DNA of 15,232 nt from Bacillota bacterium (GTDB lineage: Bacteria > Bacillota > Clostridia > Oscillospirales > Ruminococcaceae): positions 1 through 15,232 of the forward strand of contig JAEZTV010000017.1 in assembly GCA_023421245.1 (NCBI GenBank), written 5' to 3'. Positions 6,292-13,223 of this stretch are shown here, piece after piece; within the stretch, counting starts at the first letter, position 1, and each line of letters opens with the position of its first letter. The notes below the pieces were generated by a model. The model was given only the letters and a program-made list of their open reading frames with translations, was not told the origin of the DNA and did no database searches. The translations under genes were made by a program, and so were the position numbers.

Positions 6292-6995
6292 TGCTGGCAA
6301 TACTAAGACGCGAGCTAAAGGCATACTTTGCTTCGCCCATCGGCTATATCTTTTTGGCAGTGTTCGGCGTGTTTGCGGGCCTGTTCTTCTTTGCGGCCTG
6401 CCTAACCACACAAACCGCGAATATTGCGGCGGTATTCTCATCGATGTTTACCATCGTGTTGTTCTTAATTCCCATCCTTACCATGCGCCTGCTGAGTGAG
6501 GACCGCAAGCAAAAGACCGATCAGGCACTGTTAACCGCGCCCATCAATCTGCTGGGGCTTGTAATGGGTAAGTTTCTTGCAGCCGTTATTCTGTTTGCGA
6601 TTGCGCTTTCGGTTACATTTGTGATGATGCTCGTGCTGGCCGCATTTGGCAATGCGGAATGGCCGGTGTTTTTTGCTAATTTCTTTGGCATGCTGTTTAT
6701 GGGCGCCGCACTCATTGCGGTAGGCTTATTTATCTCGTCACTGACCGAGAACCAGGTGATTGCTGCGGTAGCAAGCTTTGCGGTAATGCTTAGCCTGTGG
6801 CTGCTTGACGGCATCGCGTCTATGGTATCAAACCCGATTTTGCAAACGGTATTTGCAAGCATTTCATTTGCGCGGCGCTACGATGAATTTACCATGGGGT
6901 TGTTTGATGTATCGAACGTGCTGTTTTTTGTAAGCGTAATTGCGGTATTTGTGTTCTTTACCATTCGGGTATTTGAGAAGAGGAGGTGGAGCTGA
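6291..6995 (+). CDS. ABC-2 type permease, GldF-like
   Basis: Product of 234 aa, an integral membrane subunit with six predicted membrane spans at about residues 15-38, 43-66, 94-120, 128-151, 156-180 and 208-228. The N-terminal MLAILRRELKAYFASPIGYI and the cytoplasmic RLLSEDRKQKTDQALLTAPI block after the second span are typical of this ABC-2 permease family. It would form the channel energised by the preceding ATPase. ATG 6291 overlaps the TAA of the ATPase gene, and its own TGA overlaps the ATG of the following gene. Length is normal for the family. No truncation is seen. Confidence 0.9.
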   Translation: MLAILRRELKAYFASPIGYIFLAVFGVFAGLFFFAACLTTQTANIAAVFSSMFTIVLFLIPILTMRLLSEDRKQKTDQALLTAPINLLGLVMGKFLAAVILFAIALSVTFVMMLVLAAFGNAEWPVFFANFFGMLFMGAALIAVGLFISSLTENQVIAAVASFAVMLSLWLLDGIASMVSNPILQTVFASISFARRYDEFTMGLFDVSNVLFFVSVIAVFVFFTIRVFEKRRWS

Positions 6996-8470
6996 TGAAG
7001 CGTCCAAATATTAAGGCCGTCTTCCAAAACCGCCGGTTTAAATACGGCAGCTTTGCAACGCTCATATCGGTAGGCTTTGTTGCGATTGTTATTATTCTAA
7101 ATATTATTGCATCCGTTTTAGTTGAGCGTTATCCGCTGACCATTGATATGACCTCCGAGCAGGTGTTCGGCTTATCGAACACCACCATCGACTTCTTAAA
7201 AGAGCTGGATGAAGATGTTGAGATTAAGGTGCTTGCAAACAAAGAGGATTACCTAAACGCAAGCGAGTATTATGCGCAGGCCATTACGGTGCTCGACAGC
7301 TACCAGAAATACTCCGACCGTATTAAGATCGAGTACATTGATGTGATTAAAAACCCCGGTATTGTTTCAAAATATCCCGATCTGCAGCTTTCGTCCGGTA
7401 ACATCTTGATTACAACCGATAAGCGGTCGAAAAAACTGCTCGATACCGATTTGTTTAATACCGAGATGAATTATGACTACTATCAGGAGGTTATCACCTC
7501 CTCGAAGGCAGAACAGGTGGTAAGCTCTGCGATAGAGTATGTAACCGCAGAAAACACCGTACTCGTGAGCCTGATTACCGGTCACGACGAGGTGGTAAGC
7601 ACCGGCCTTGCCGGCATTCTGTCGCTGAACAACTACGAGACGGTGACGCAGAAGATATTAAGCGAGGATATTAACCCCGAGGCACAGTTTGTGGTGATTA
7701 ACGCGCCCAAGCGCGATTACACCACCGATGAGATTAAACGGCTGGACACCTTTCTTGACAACAACAGCAACTACGGCAAAACCTTGCTGTACTTTGCCGA
7801 CAGCGAACAAACGGAGCTGCCCAACCTGCAAGCGTTTTTAGAGGAATGGGGCATAGGCATAGGCAATGCCATTGTGTATGAGACCGACAACAACAAGCTG
7901 GGTTCGGCACAGAACTTCTTCTTTACGTTTTCGGATATAAAAAGCACGGATTACACATCGGCAATATCCGGCCGCGGCTTAAATGTATTTATGCCGTACG
8001 GCAGACCGCTGACCGCGCTGTATGAGACAAAAAACAGCAACACGGTTACAACGCTGCTGGGGTATTCCGAAACAAGCTACCTGTATCCGCTGGATGCGCC
8101 CGAAGGGTATACCCCGAGTGAAAACGACGAGAAGGGCCCGTTTGGTGCGCTGGTTCGCAGCCAAAAGCTGCGCTATGACGGCACAACCCCCCTTACCTCC
8201 AACGTATTTGTGTTTTCATCCTCGGCTATAGTGGATGAGAGCATTACCTCAAGCACCGTGATGGGCAACGCCGAGTATATCACAGAGATGTTTAACACCA
8301 TCGGCGAAAAAGAAACCAGCCTAAGCATCGTATCCAAAACCATCGGTGCCAAACAAATTAACATTACGGCGGCGCAGATTATTGTGCTGGGATTGGTATT
8401 TATCATCCTGCTGCCGCTTGCCATACTTTCTGTTGGCATCGTAGTATGGATTAAGAGGAGAAATAAGTAA
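6995..8470 (+). CDS. GldG-like ABC auxiliary protein
   Basis: Product of 491 aa with an N-terminal membrane span (about 19-43), a large extracytoplasmic portion and a C-terminal span (about 462-486) followed by KRRNK. The stretch after the first span, YPLTIDMTSEQVFGLSNTT with FLKELDEDVEIKVL, is the hallmark of the Gld/ABC-auxiliary family, in which a thioredoxin/GATase-like fold lies outside the membrane. It is thought to work with the ATPase and permease. ATG 6995 is chosen over an in-frame GTG at 6986. GAGGAGG ends at 6986, 8 nt before the ATG, and the GTG is part of that site. The TGATG overlap with the permease gene implies coupled translation. Confidence 0.88.
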   Translation: MKRPNIKAVFQNRRFKYGSFATLISVGFVAIVIILNIIASVLVERYPLTIDMTSEQVFGLSNTTIDFLKELDEDVEIKVLANKEDYLNASEYYAQAITVLDSYQKYSDRIKIEYIDVIKNPGIVSKYPDLQLSSGNILITTDKRSKKLLDTDLFNTEMNYDYYQEVITSSKAEQVVSSAIEYVTAENTVLVSLITGHDEVVSTGLAGILSLNNYETVTQKILSEDINPEAQFVVINAPKRDYTTDEIKRLDTFLDNNSNYGKTLLYFADSEQTELPNLQAFLEEWGIGIGNAIVYETDNNKLGSAQNFFFTFSDIKSTDYTSAISGRGLNVFMPYGRPLTALYETKNSNTVTTLLGYSETSYLYPLDAPEGYTPSENDEKGPFGALVRSQKLRYDGTTPLTSNVFVFSSSAIVDESITSSTVMGNAEYITEMFNTIGEKETSLSIVSKTIGAKQINITAAQIIVLGLVFIILLPLAILSVGIVVWIKRRNK

Positions 8471-8471
8471 C

Positions 8472-9944
8472 ATGAGCGGTAATGGCAAGAAAAAAATGAA
8501 CAAACGCATGGTGACACTTCTGATAGGGCTTGCGGCCATCCTGCTTTTGTGCGGAGCGCTTGTATTGTTACTGCAAAATGACGGCGGGGAAGATGCCTCC
8601 TCCATCCCAGACAGCTCCGACGCGAAATACCTGGTAACCGATAAGAGCGCAGAGGACGTAAAGAGCATCGTTGTCACCAACCCAACCGGTACCTATACCG
8701 TCGCAAAGCGCGGCGAGGACTATGTGGTGGAATCCTATCTTGCCGAAAACGGTGAGACGGTAAGCGTACCGGGTGACGTTTTATTTGCAAGCACCGCAAT
8801 CGAGTCGTTCGCCGATTCGATATTTACCGCCACCATCACCGAAACGCTTGAGGGAGCCGCGGACAACCTTGCGCTGTACGGCTTGCAAAACCCGCAGATT
8901 TCGGTTGCGGTCAGTTATACGGACGGCACAGGCTTTGCCTTTGACATCGGAAGTGAGGCGCCCGATGCCACCAGCTACTACGTTTACAACCCCGCGGCCA
9001 AAGAGGTGGGGCTGATTGCAAAGAGCAGCCTTTCCCGTGCCGGCAATGCAAAGGAAACGTATGTTGAGAAAACACTCGTCCCCACACCAGGAGAGGATGA
9101 GGTGTATGCGGATACCGTAGTGCTGGGCGGCAGTGTACGCCCTGAGGAGATTGTGCTTGAAGCCGTATATACGCAGGATGAGGAAACAAACGCTGCAATA
9201 ATGGGCGGGTACCGCGTAACGGCGCCGAAGAATAAGGACGTGGATGTAAACAATACGGCCTTTTTGGCAGAGGGCCTGTGGGGTGCACAGGCAGCGGCCG
9301 CTGTAACGATTGCGCCCACCGAGGAGCAGCTTGCCGAAGCGGGGCTAGCCGAGCCGTACTCGACACTGCACCTGACCTATGCCGGAAAGACGCTGGAGCT
9401 TAAGCTTGGCAACAAGAACGCAGACGGAAAGTATTATTGCACGACCACCGAAAACAACGCCATCTTCCTTGTGGGGGCAGATGTTGTACCGTGGGCAGAA
9501 TACACCGCGTTTAATATGTACTACAAGCTGGTGCAGGTTCCGCATATCGCGACCGTTTCCGCCCTTACGGTGGAGTTTGACGGCAAGGCCTACCGCTTTG
9601 ACCTGACGCACGGCGAGGAGAGCGAATTGACTGTCAGCTCAGGCGGCAAGGATGTTCCCGATGAAGCGTTTCGCTCCTTCTACCAGCTGATAATCAGCGC
9701 AAAGGGCGAGTACGAGGCAGGAGAGATAGCCGAGGGTGCACAAAGCCAGATGAAGTTTACCTATGAGTTTGCAGACCGTCAAACCCCTGACAGCGTTGTA
9801 GAATTCTTCCCGCTTACCGACCGGCGCAGTGCAATTGTCGCGGACGGAGACCTGACCTTTGCCGTAAGAAGCCTGTATGTGGATAAGGTAAAGGCATCGA
9901 TTGATTCGGTTCTCGCGGGCGAGAAGGTTGTTATATCCTGGTAG
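8472..9944 (+). CDS. DUF4340 domain protein, membrane-anchored
   Basis: Product of 490 aa. A basic N-terminus (GKKKMNKR) and a single membrane span (about 13-34) are followed by a long extracytoplasmic region. That region has repeated strand-rich units such as LALYGLQNPQISVAVSY and LAEAGLAEPYSTLHLTY. The motif 'aLYGL..P...v.v.y.dG' is characteristic of DUF4340 proteins, which are commonly encoded last in Gld-type ABC clusters of Firmicutes. The two such motifs (about residues 136-152 and 285-301) suggest an internal repeat. The start codon follows the previous stop after one base, with GAGGAG 11 nt upstream. An internal ATG at 8496 has no ribosome site. Its biochemical role is unknown; it probably forms part of the transporter's outer complex. 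Confidence 0.85.
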   Translation: MSGNGKKKMNKRMVTLLIGLAAILLLCGALVLLLQNDGGEDASSIPDSSDAKYLVTDKSAEDVKSIVVTNPTGTYTVAKRGEDYVVESYLAENGETVSVPGDVLFASTAIESFADSIFTATITETLEGAADNLALYGLQNPQISVAVSYTDGTGFAFDIGSEAPDATSYYVYNPAAKEVGLIAKSSLSRAGNAKETYVEKTLVPTPGEDEVYADTVVLGGSVRPEEIVLEAVYTQDEETNAAIMGGYRVTAPKNKDVDVNNTAFLAEGLWGAQAAAAVTIAPTEEQLAEAGLAEPYSTLHLTYAGKTLELKLGNKNADGKYYCTTTENNAIFLVGADVVPWAEYTAFNMYYKLVQVPHIATVSALTVEFDGKAYRFDLTHGEESELTVSSGGKDVPDEAFRSFYQLIISAKGEYEAGEIAEGAQSQMKFTYEFADRQTPDSVVEFFPLTDRRSAIVADGDLTFAVRSLYVDKVKASIDSVLAGEKVVISW

Positions 9945-9960
9945 CGTTAGATAGTGTCTG

Positions 9961-10013
9961 ATTGGGGCGGTGTTTCCATAAGGAAACACCGCCCCGATTG
10001 CAAAGGCTTTTTT
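9961..10013 (+). terminator. Strong terminator of ABC operon
   Basis: Arms GGGGCGGTGTTTCC (9964-9977) and GGAAACACCGCCCC (9982-9995) pair perfectly around an ATAA loop. Three further bases extend the stem on each side (9961-9963 with 9996-9998). A run of six T follows at 10008-10013, a little further downstream than usual. It sits 16 nt after the DUF4340 stop. Confidence 0.75.
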
Positions 10014-10031
10014 GGGGTTTTCAAAAACCTC

Positions 10032-10059
10032 TTGCGTATTGTAAAACCGAAAACATAAT
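10032..10059 (+). promoter_or_regulatory. Possible promoter of small RNA/peptide unit
   Basis: TTGCGT (10032-10037), a 16-nt spacer and CATAAT (10054-10059). Predicted start is near 10067, 3 nt before the first hairpin. The TTGCG -35 resembles the two other good promoters in the window (3841 and 12890). Confidence 0.45.
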
Positions 10060-10066
10060 GAATTGC

Positions 10067-10192
10067 ATTGCTCCAGTTTTGGAGCTGTTCTGTAGACGGT
10101 ATACAGCCCCCCAAAAGGGCCGGCGGCTTGCACTGTATGCCCGAGAACGAAATTCCTCCTGCTGTAGGATAACTGCAACAGGAGGTTTTGTT
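10067..10192 (+). ncRNA. Candidate small RNA or leader with three helices
   Basis: Helix 1 pairs GCTCCA (10070-10075) with TGGAGC (10080-10085). Helix 2 pairs GTTCT (10087-10091) with AGAAC (10144-10148), then GGTATACAG (10098-10106) with CTGTATGCC (10133-10141) with one G-U pair, enclosing a C-rich/G-rich tip. Helix 3 pairs CCTCCTG (10155-10161) with CAGGAGG (10179-10185), extended by further pairs inside, and is followed by TTTTGTT. It may be a small RNA ending at an intrinsic terminator, or a leader that masks the AGGAGG of the downstream 32-codon ORF. No known family was recognised. Confidence 0.4.
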
Positions 10193-10291
10193 ATGGGAAT
10201 AAAACAGTCCCATGCAGGGAGAGCCGCTGTTGCGGTGCGCGGCACAAAACACGCGGGAGTTACAGCGAAGCAGACGGTGCGGATAAAGTAG
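10193..10291 (+). CDS. Possible 32-aa basic peptide
   Basis: The peptide begins MGIKQSHAGRAAVAV and ends in TVRIK. It is rich in Lys/Arg/His/Ala, with no membrane span or signal. Support is a perfect AGGAGG (10180-10185) 7 nt before the ATG. Against it, that AGGAGG is the 3' arm of a hairpin followed by TTTTGTT, so the whole could be a terminator whose arm happens to look like a ribosome site. The stop lies 7 nt from the end of the convergent PH-domain gene. No homolog is recalled. Treated as a hypothesis. Confidence 0.3.
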   Translation: MGIKQSHAGRAAVAVRGTKHAGVTAKQTVRIK

Positions 10292-10298
10292 ATGCGGG

Positions 10299-11813
10299 CT
10301 ACAGCCGCATTATTTGCACCACATCATGCAGGGGAAGGCCCTTGATGTGGTGCGGTCTTGTAAAAAGCTGGCTCTCTGTGAAGGTGTACACGAGCAGGTC
10401 GCATACGCCTTTTTTGCGCTGAAAGATGCTTTGGCGCACCTTTACAAGCGCAATGTGACAGGGTTTTACCGCCACTGTATGCAGAATGAATCCGCGGGAG
10501 TACCGCAGTGTAAGGGTGCCGTGTTCAAACGAAATGCCCGCAGTGAAAAAATCCACCAGTTTGAGTACAAGCATCCAGCCGATGGGGATCCATGCCATCC
10601 AGAACACAAAGAATAAGACCTCCCGCCATGCAGGCAGAAGCCGCAACCCAATCGCGTAAGCGGCTGTGAGCGCAAGGGCATACCACAGCAACGGGTAGAG
10701 GTAGCGAACCCACGCGCCGCGCACCGGCCCTAAGGTACGCGCATGGGGGCGGATGCCGGGCAGCAGCCCGCCGAGCGTTGCGGCAAGATTGCGGCGTGTC
10801 GCGGAGGGAATAAGAACCGAGGCCTCGTTTTTACCTTTTCCGTAGCCGGTGCAGCGGATGAATACCAGATAGATGCGAAGAAGGCGCGTCATAAGACTTT
10901 GGCGGATATCAAGATAGAACACCTTATCGGCACTGACGCGGTATGTCCGGCGTGTAATTAGTCCCGAATCAATTGAAAGCAGCGTGCCGGTGCGTGCAAT
11001 GCGAAAACGGGTAAGACGTAAAAGGTTGCGTACAAACCCGATAAACCATCCCCCCAGAATAACAAGCGCAAGCATGGCGGCAAGCGGCGGAACACCGTAT
11101 GAGAGGGAGGAGAGCGCCTGCGAAAGCTCGACAAGAATGGTAAGCGCACGCCCTTGCAGCTTTTCGCCGAGAATATCACCCGCCTGCGAAAGAAGGGTTG
11201 AGGCAAACACCACGCCCGCAAAGCTGTTGGAGAGAAACGCTGCGAGTGCTGCAATGTGCAGCGAGTGCGGGAACAATACGCGCTGGGTGCGCTTTGACGG
11301 TATGCAGGACGCCTGACGCTTGCCAAGGGCGGCCTCGGCATCCGCACGCCGGACAATCAGTTCGAAATCATAACGGCGCGCAGTACCGCCCGCGGTATCC
11401 GCCCTCAGGATTACCGCGCGAAACGGGTACAGGAGCAAGCGGTATTCCACCGACATGGCAGAGATATTGCGCATGGGGATAAATACCGCCTGCCGGTAAA
11501 ACAAACCCTTTTTCAGATAAAGGCCCGTCTCGTCAAACCAAAACGCCACCATCCGCCAACGGATTGCGGCAGCGGCGATGATGAGCATCAGCACGAGGAT
11601 ATCAAACCATGCGGCCTGTGCCCATGCAAGGAGCGTACCCGCGCGCAGCGCAAGAAACAATCCGCGTGCAAACGGGAGGAGGAGCAGATAGAGCGCGCGG
11701 GAAAAATAGCCTGCAATCGCAATAGGATGTGGGCGCAGATACGTACGGTTCACAGCGGCAAAACCTGCCTTCCAAAGCAACAGGGAAACCAAGCCGTGCG
11801 GATGTGCAGACAC
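10299..11813 (-). CDS. YdbT-like membrane protein with three bacterial PH domains
   Basis: Product of 504 aa. Six membrane spans occur as three pairs (about 31-58, 67-86, 184-208, 238-264, 371-392 and 398-422), each pair followed by a bacterial PH-2 (DUF304) domain at about 87-160, 268-340 and 424-500. Each domain shows the strand pattern 'GLYLKKGLFYRQAVFIPMRNI', 'IDSGLITRRTYRVSADKV' or 'LTLRYSRGFILHTVAVKPCH'. This is the layout of Bacillus YdbT, for which a role in resistance to certain antimicrobial peptides or in membrane stress has been suggested. It is 42 nt downstream of the YdbS-like gene. The start is uncertain: GTG 11813 lacks a clear ribosome site, and GTG 11753, before NRTYLRPHP, is an alternative. 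A weak internal promoter may precede it. Confidence 0.85.
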   Translation of the reverse strand: MSAHPHGLVSLLLWKAGFAAVNRTYLRPHPIAIAGYFSRALYLLLLPFARGLFLALRAGTLLAWAQAAWFDILVLMLIIAAAAIRWRMVAFWFDETGLYLKKGLFYRQAVFIPMRNISAMSVEYRLLLYPFRAVILRADTAGGTARRYDFELIVRRADAEAALGKRQASCIPSKRTQRVLFPHSLHIAALAAFLSNSFAGVVFASTLLSQAGDILGEKLQGRALTILVELSQALSSLSYGVPPLAAMLALVILGGWFIGFVRNLLRLTRFRIARTGTLLSIDSGLITRRTYRVSADKVFYLDIRQSLMTRLLRIYLVFIRCTGYGKGKNEASVLIPSATRRNLAATLGGLLPGIRPHARTLGPVRGAWVRYLYPLLWYALALTAAYAIGLRLLPAWREVLFFVFWMAWIPIGWMLVLKLVDFFTAGISFEHGTLTLRYSRGFILHTVAVKPCHIALVKVRQSIFQRKKGVCDLLVYTFTESQLFTRPHHIKGLPLHDVVQIMRL

Positions 11814-11836
11814 AGCCCGCCGGAGGGCCCGATTGC

Positions 11837-11864
11837 TATATACAAACAGTATTATTTAGGGCAA
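11837..11864 (-). promoter_or_regulatory. Possible internal promoter before YdbT-like gene
   Basis: On the minus strand, TTGCCC (11864-11859) and TATATA (11842-11837) are separated by 16 nt, just inside the end of the YdbS-like gene. It could allow separate expression of the second gene. Weak evidence. Confidence 0.25.
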
Positions 11865-12308
11865 AACATCTCGTTTTTCATCGATCAGGCCTGGCAGCAG
11901 GGCGGTAAGGCAGGTAAGGGCGCAATCATCCAGCCCGTGCAGTGCAAGTGATGCCCCCGCGCTGCGCAGGCGTACCGTATGCAGCCGCAATACGGCATCG
12001 AACACCGACCGCTCTACCGAGGAAAACTGCACATTTTTAAGATACAGATAGCGTTGTGAGCGCCCCAGTACACCGCTTGTTACCATGACATACTCCTGTG
12101 TGACGGTATACCGTATGCTGCGCAGGCGCGCGGGAAGATACCACGCAAACAGGATGGAAAACGCGGCGAGCACCGTGGCGGTTGCCGCATGCCACAGAAG
12201 CGCGGAGAACAGCGAAAACAAAGACACCGCAAGGCAGAGCACGGTAGAAGCGGCAAACAAAAGCACCCACCATGCATACAGCAGCCGAACGTTCGGCCCA
12301 AGCTCCAT
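11856..12308 (-). CDS. YdbS-like PH-domain membrane protein
   Basis: Product of 150 aa. Two membrane spans (about 13-34 and 40-58) precede one bacterial PH-2 domain (about 64-140). That domain contains YTVTQEYVMVTSGVLGRSQRYLYLKNVQFSSVERS, written here as consecutive parts YTVTQEYVMVTSGVLG and RSQRYLYLKNVQ. This is the small partner commonly encoded directly upstream of the YdbT-like protein. The two probably form a membrane complex. ATG 12308 is chosen because GGGAGGG lies 7 nt upstream. The frame stays open further upstream but without a ribosome site. First gene of a two-gene minus-strand operon. No convincing promoter was found upstream. Confidence 0.85.
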   Translation of the reverse strand: MELGPNVRLLYAWWVLLFAASTVLCLAVSLFSLFSALLWHAATATVLAAFSILFAWYLPARLRSIRYTVTQEYVMVTSGVLGRSQRYLYLKNVQFSSVERSVFDAVLRLHTVRLRSAGASLALHGLDDCALTCLTALLPGLIDEKRDVLP

Positions 12309-12889
12309 ACGCCTACCCTCCCTAAATCGTAATGGCGGCCATTGCCGGGACACTGCCTTGTGCGCCGCGTTGCTTCGCATGCGGGTAAAAGCCGTAGCTG
12401 AAACAGAATATTGTTGGATACAGCACGGTCTGAAAAACGTCCGATACCATAAATATGGCCTTGAAAGAAAGGCTTTGTGTTAAGTGAGCAGGCAGAGCCT
12501 TGTGCAACGCCACACGATATGCTGACCTGTTAATGGTTACCTGGGAAATTAAAGACGGGAGTAAATTGAGCTGGTCGCAAGCATTTGCGGTATTTTTGAT
12601 CTTTTCAAACAGCCTTGCACGCAATCGATAAACAGCGATACCCCGCGCGTGGTACCGCACGGAAGGTTGCTCAGTATAAAAGCATATTCGCGGGCAGGGG
12701 GCAACATGCAAGCTTATCGCGCGACTGCATTGTACAGGGAAAAGAGAGCGTTTTATGCGGTGTTATGATGCGCGAAGGCGTTGAATATGAGTGTGATATT
12801 ACAAATGGTAATATTAAAGCCGCCGGCAGCGGCGGTTGACGATGCTTGGAGTACGGCTTTTGCGGCGCGGTTTTAGGCTTGCGTTCCGG

Positions 12890-12918
12890 TTGCGTTTTTG
12901 GGGCGGATGATTTATAAT
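12890..12918 (+). promoter_or_regulatory. Sigma-A promoter upstream of orphan lipoprotein
   Basis: TTGCGT (12890-12895), a 17-nt spacer and TATAAT (12913-12918). Predicted start is near 12925, which gives the lipoprotein gene at 13224 a leader of about 300 nt containing two stable hairpins. Confidence 0.65.
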
Positions 12919-12919
12919 A

Positions 12920-13173
12920 ATGCCTATGCTGGAGCGTATAATTGATAAAGATGGCTTAAACAAGCCCTTTTTATCAATTCAGGCATTCCTATATTCATAG
13001 ACGTTATAATAGGAATTACGGACAAGGGGTTGTTAAAAGCCCTTTGCAGCGCTCAAAACATAGTTTTTGAGCGCACGGCTCCTATCAGGGCGATTGACCG
13101 ACAGCACTTGTTGCCGGAAGGTGTAAGGAATTTAAGCCAAGGTGCCGGAATAGATGTAAACAAGTCCGTTTGA
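12920..13173 (+). pseudogene. Possible frameshifted gene remnant
   Basis: Two overlapping plus-strand frames read like protein. Frame A (ATG 12920 to TAG 13000) gives a 26-aa peptide containing DKDGLNKPFLSIQ. Frame B is open from 12949 to TGA 13173 without an ATG. It contains TDKGLLKALCSAQNIVF, then TAPIRAIDRQHLLPEGVRNL. The DK.GL.K...S.Q pattern appears in both, as if a repeated unit were split by a +1/-1 shift. No family is recognised. The stretch is short enough that chance cannot be excluded. If the promoter at 12890-12918 is real, the ATG at 12920 is not transcribed from it. Confidence 0.2.
12940..12979 (+). repeat. 40-nt near-perfect hairpin
   Basis: AATTGATAAAGA pairs with TTTTTATCAATT (one G-U pair), then one mismatch, then GGCTT with AAGCC around an AAAC loop. 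No T-tract follows, so it is not a terminator. It lies just after the predicted transcription start and may be an RNA leader element. Confidence 0.5.
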
Positions 13174-13223
13174 AGCTTGTTAAGCAGCCATACGCAAAAT
13201 TCCCGGAAGAAGGAGACCGGATG

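Larger units (their letters stand above)
9945..10298 (+). other. Intergenic region with terminator and small-RNA candidate
   Basis: About 350 nt between the ABC operon and the convergent PH-domain gene. It contains the operon terminator, a possible promoter (10032-10059), three helical elements (10070-10185) and a 32-codon frame (10193-10291). That frame ends 7 nt before the stop codon of the convergent gene. The elements are annotated separately. Confidence 0.6.
12309..13223. other. Long intergenic stretch with hairpins and possible gene remnant
   Basis: About 915 nt without a supported gene. It holds a 12-nt palindromic CCATAAATATGG (12447-12458) and the hairpin ATATTAC/GTAATAT (12796-12814), followed by GCCGC/GCGGC (12819-12833). 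A near-consensus promoter (12890-12918) comes next, then a 40-nt hairpin (12940-12979), the hairpin GCGCTCAAAA/TTTTGAGCGC (13049-13074) and a possible decayed reading frame (12920-13173). A minus-strand frame at 12322-12711 uses a TTG start without a ribosome site and is not called. Confidence 0.5.

Noticed and set aside
5497..6441. Long minus-strand open frame across the ABC ATPase gene
   Set aside because: It is antisense to a gene with all ABC motifs intact, and its product has no recognisable domain.
12322..12711. 129-codon minus-strand frame upstream of the YdbS-like gene
   Set aside because: TTG start without ribosome site, no recognisable domain, and it ends inside the ribosome site of the YdbS-like gene.
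12768..12839. Short plus-strand frame MREGVEYECDITNGN
   Set aside because: No ribosome binding site, only about 24 codons from the ATG, and it overlaps two small hairpins. Insufficient support for a gene.
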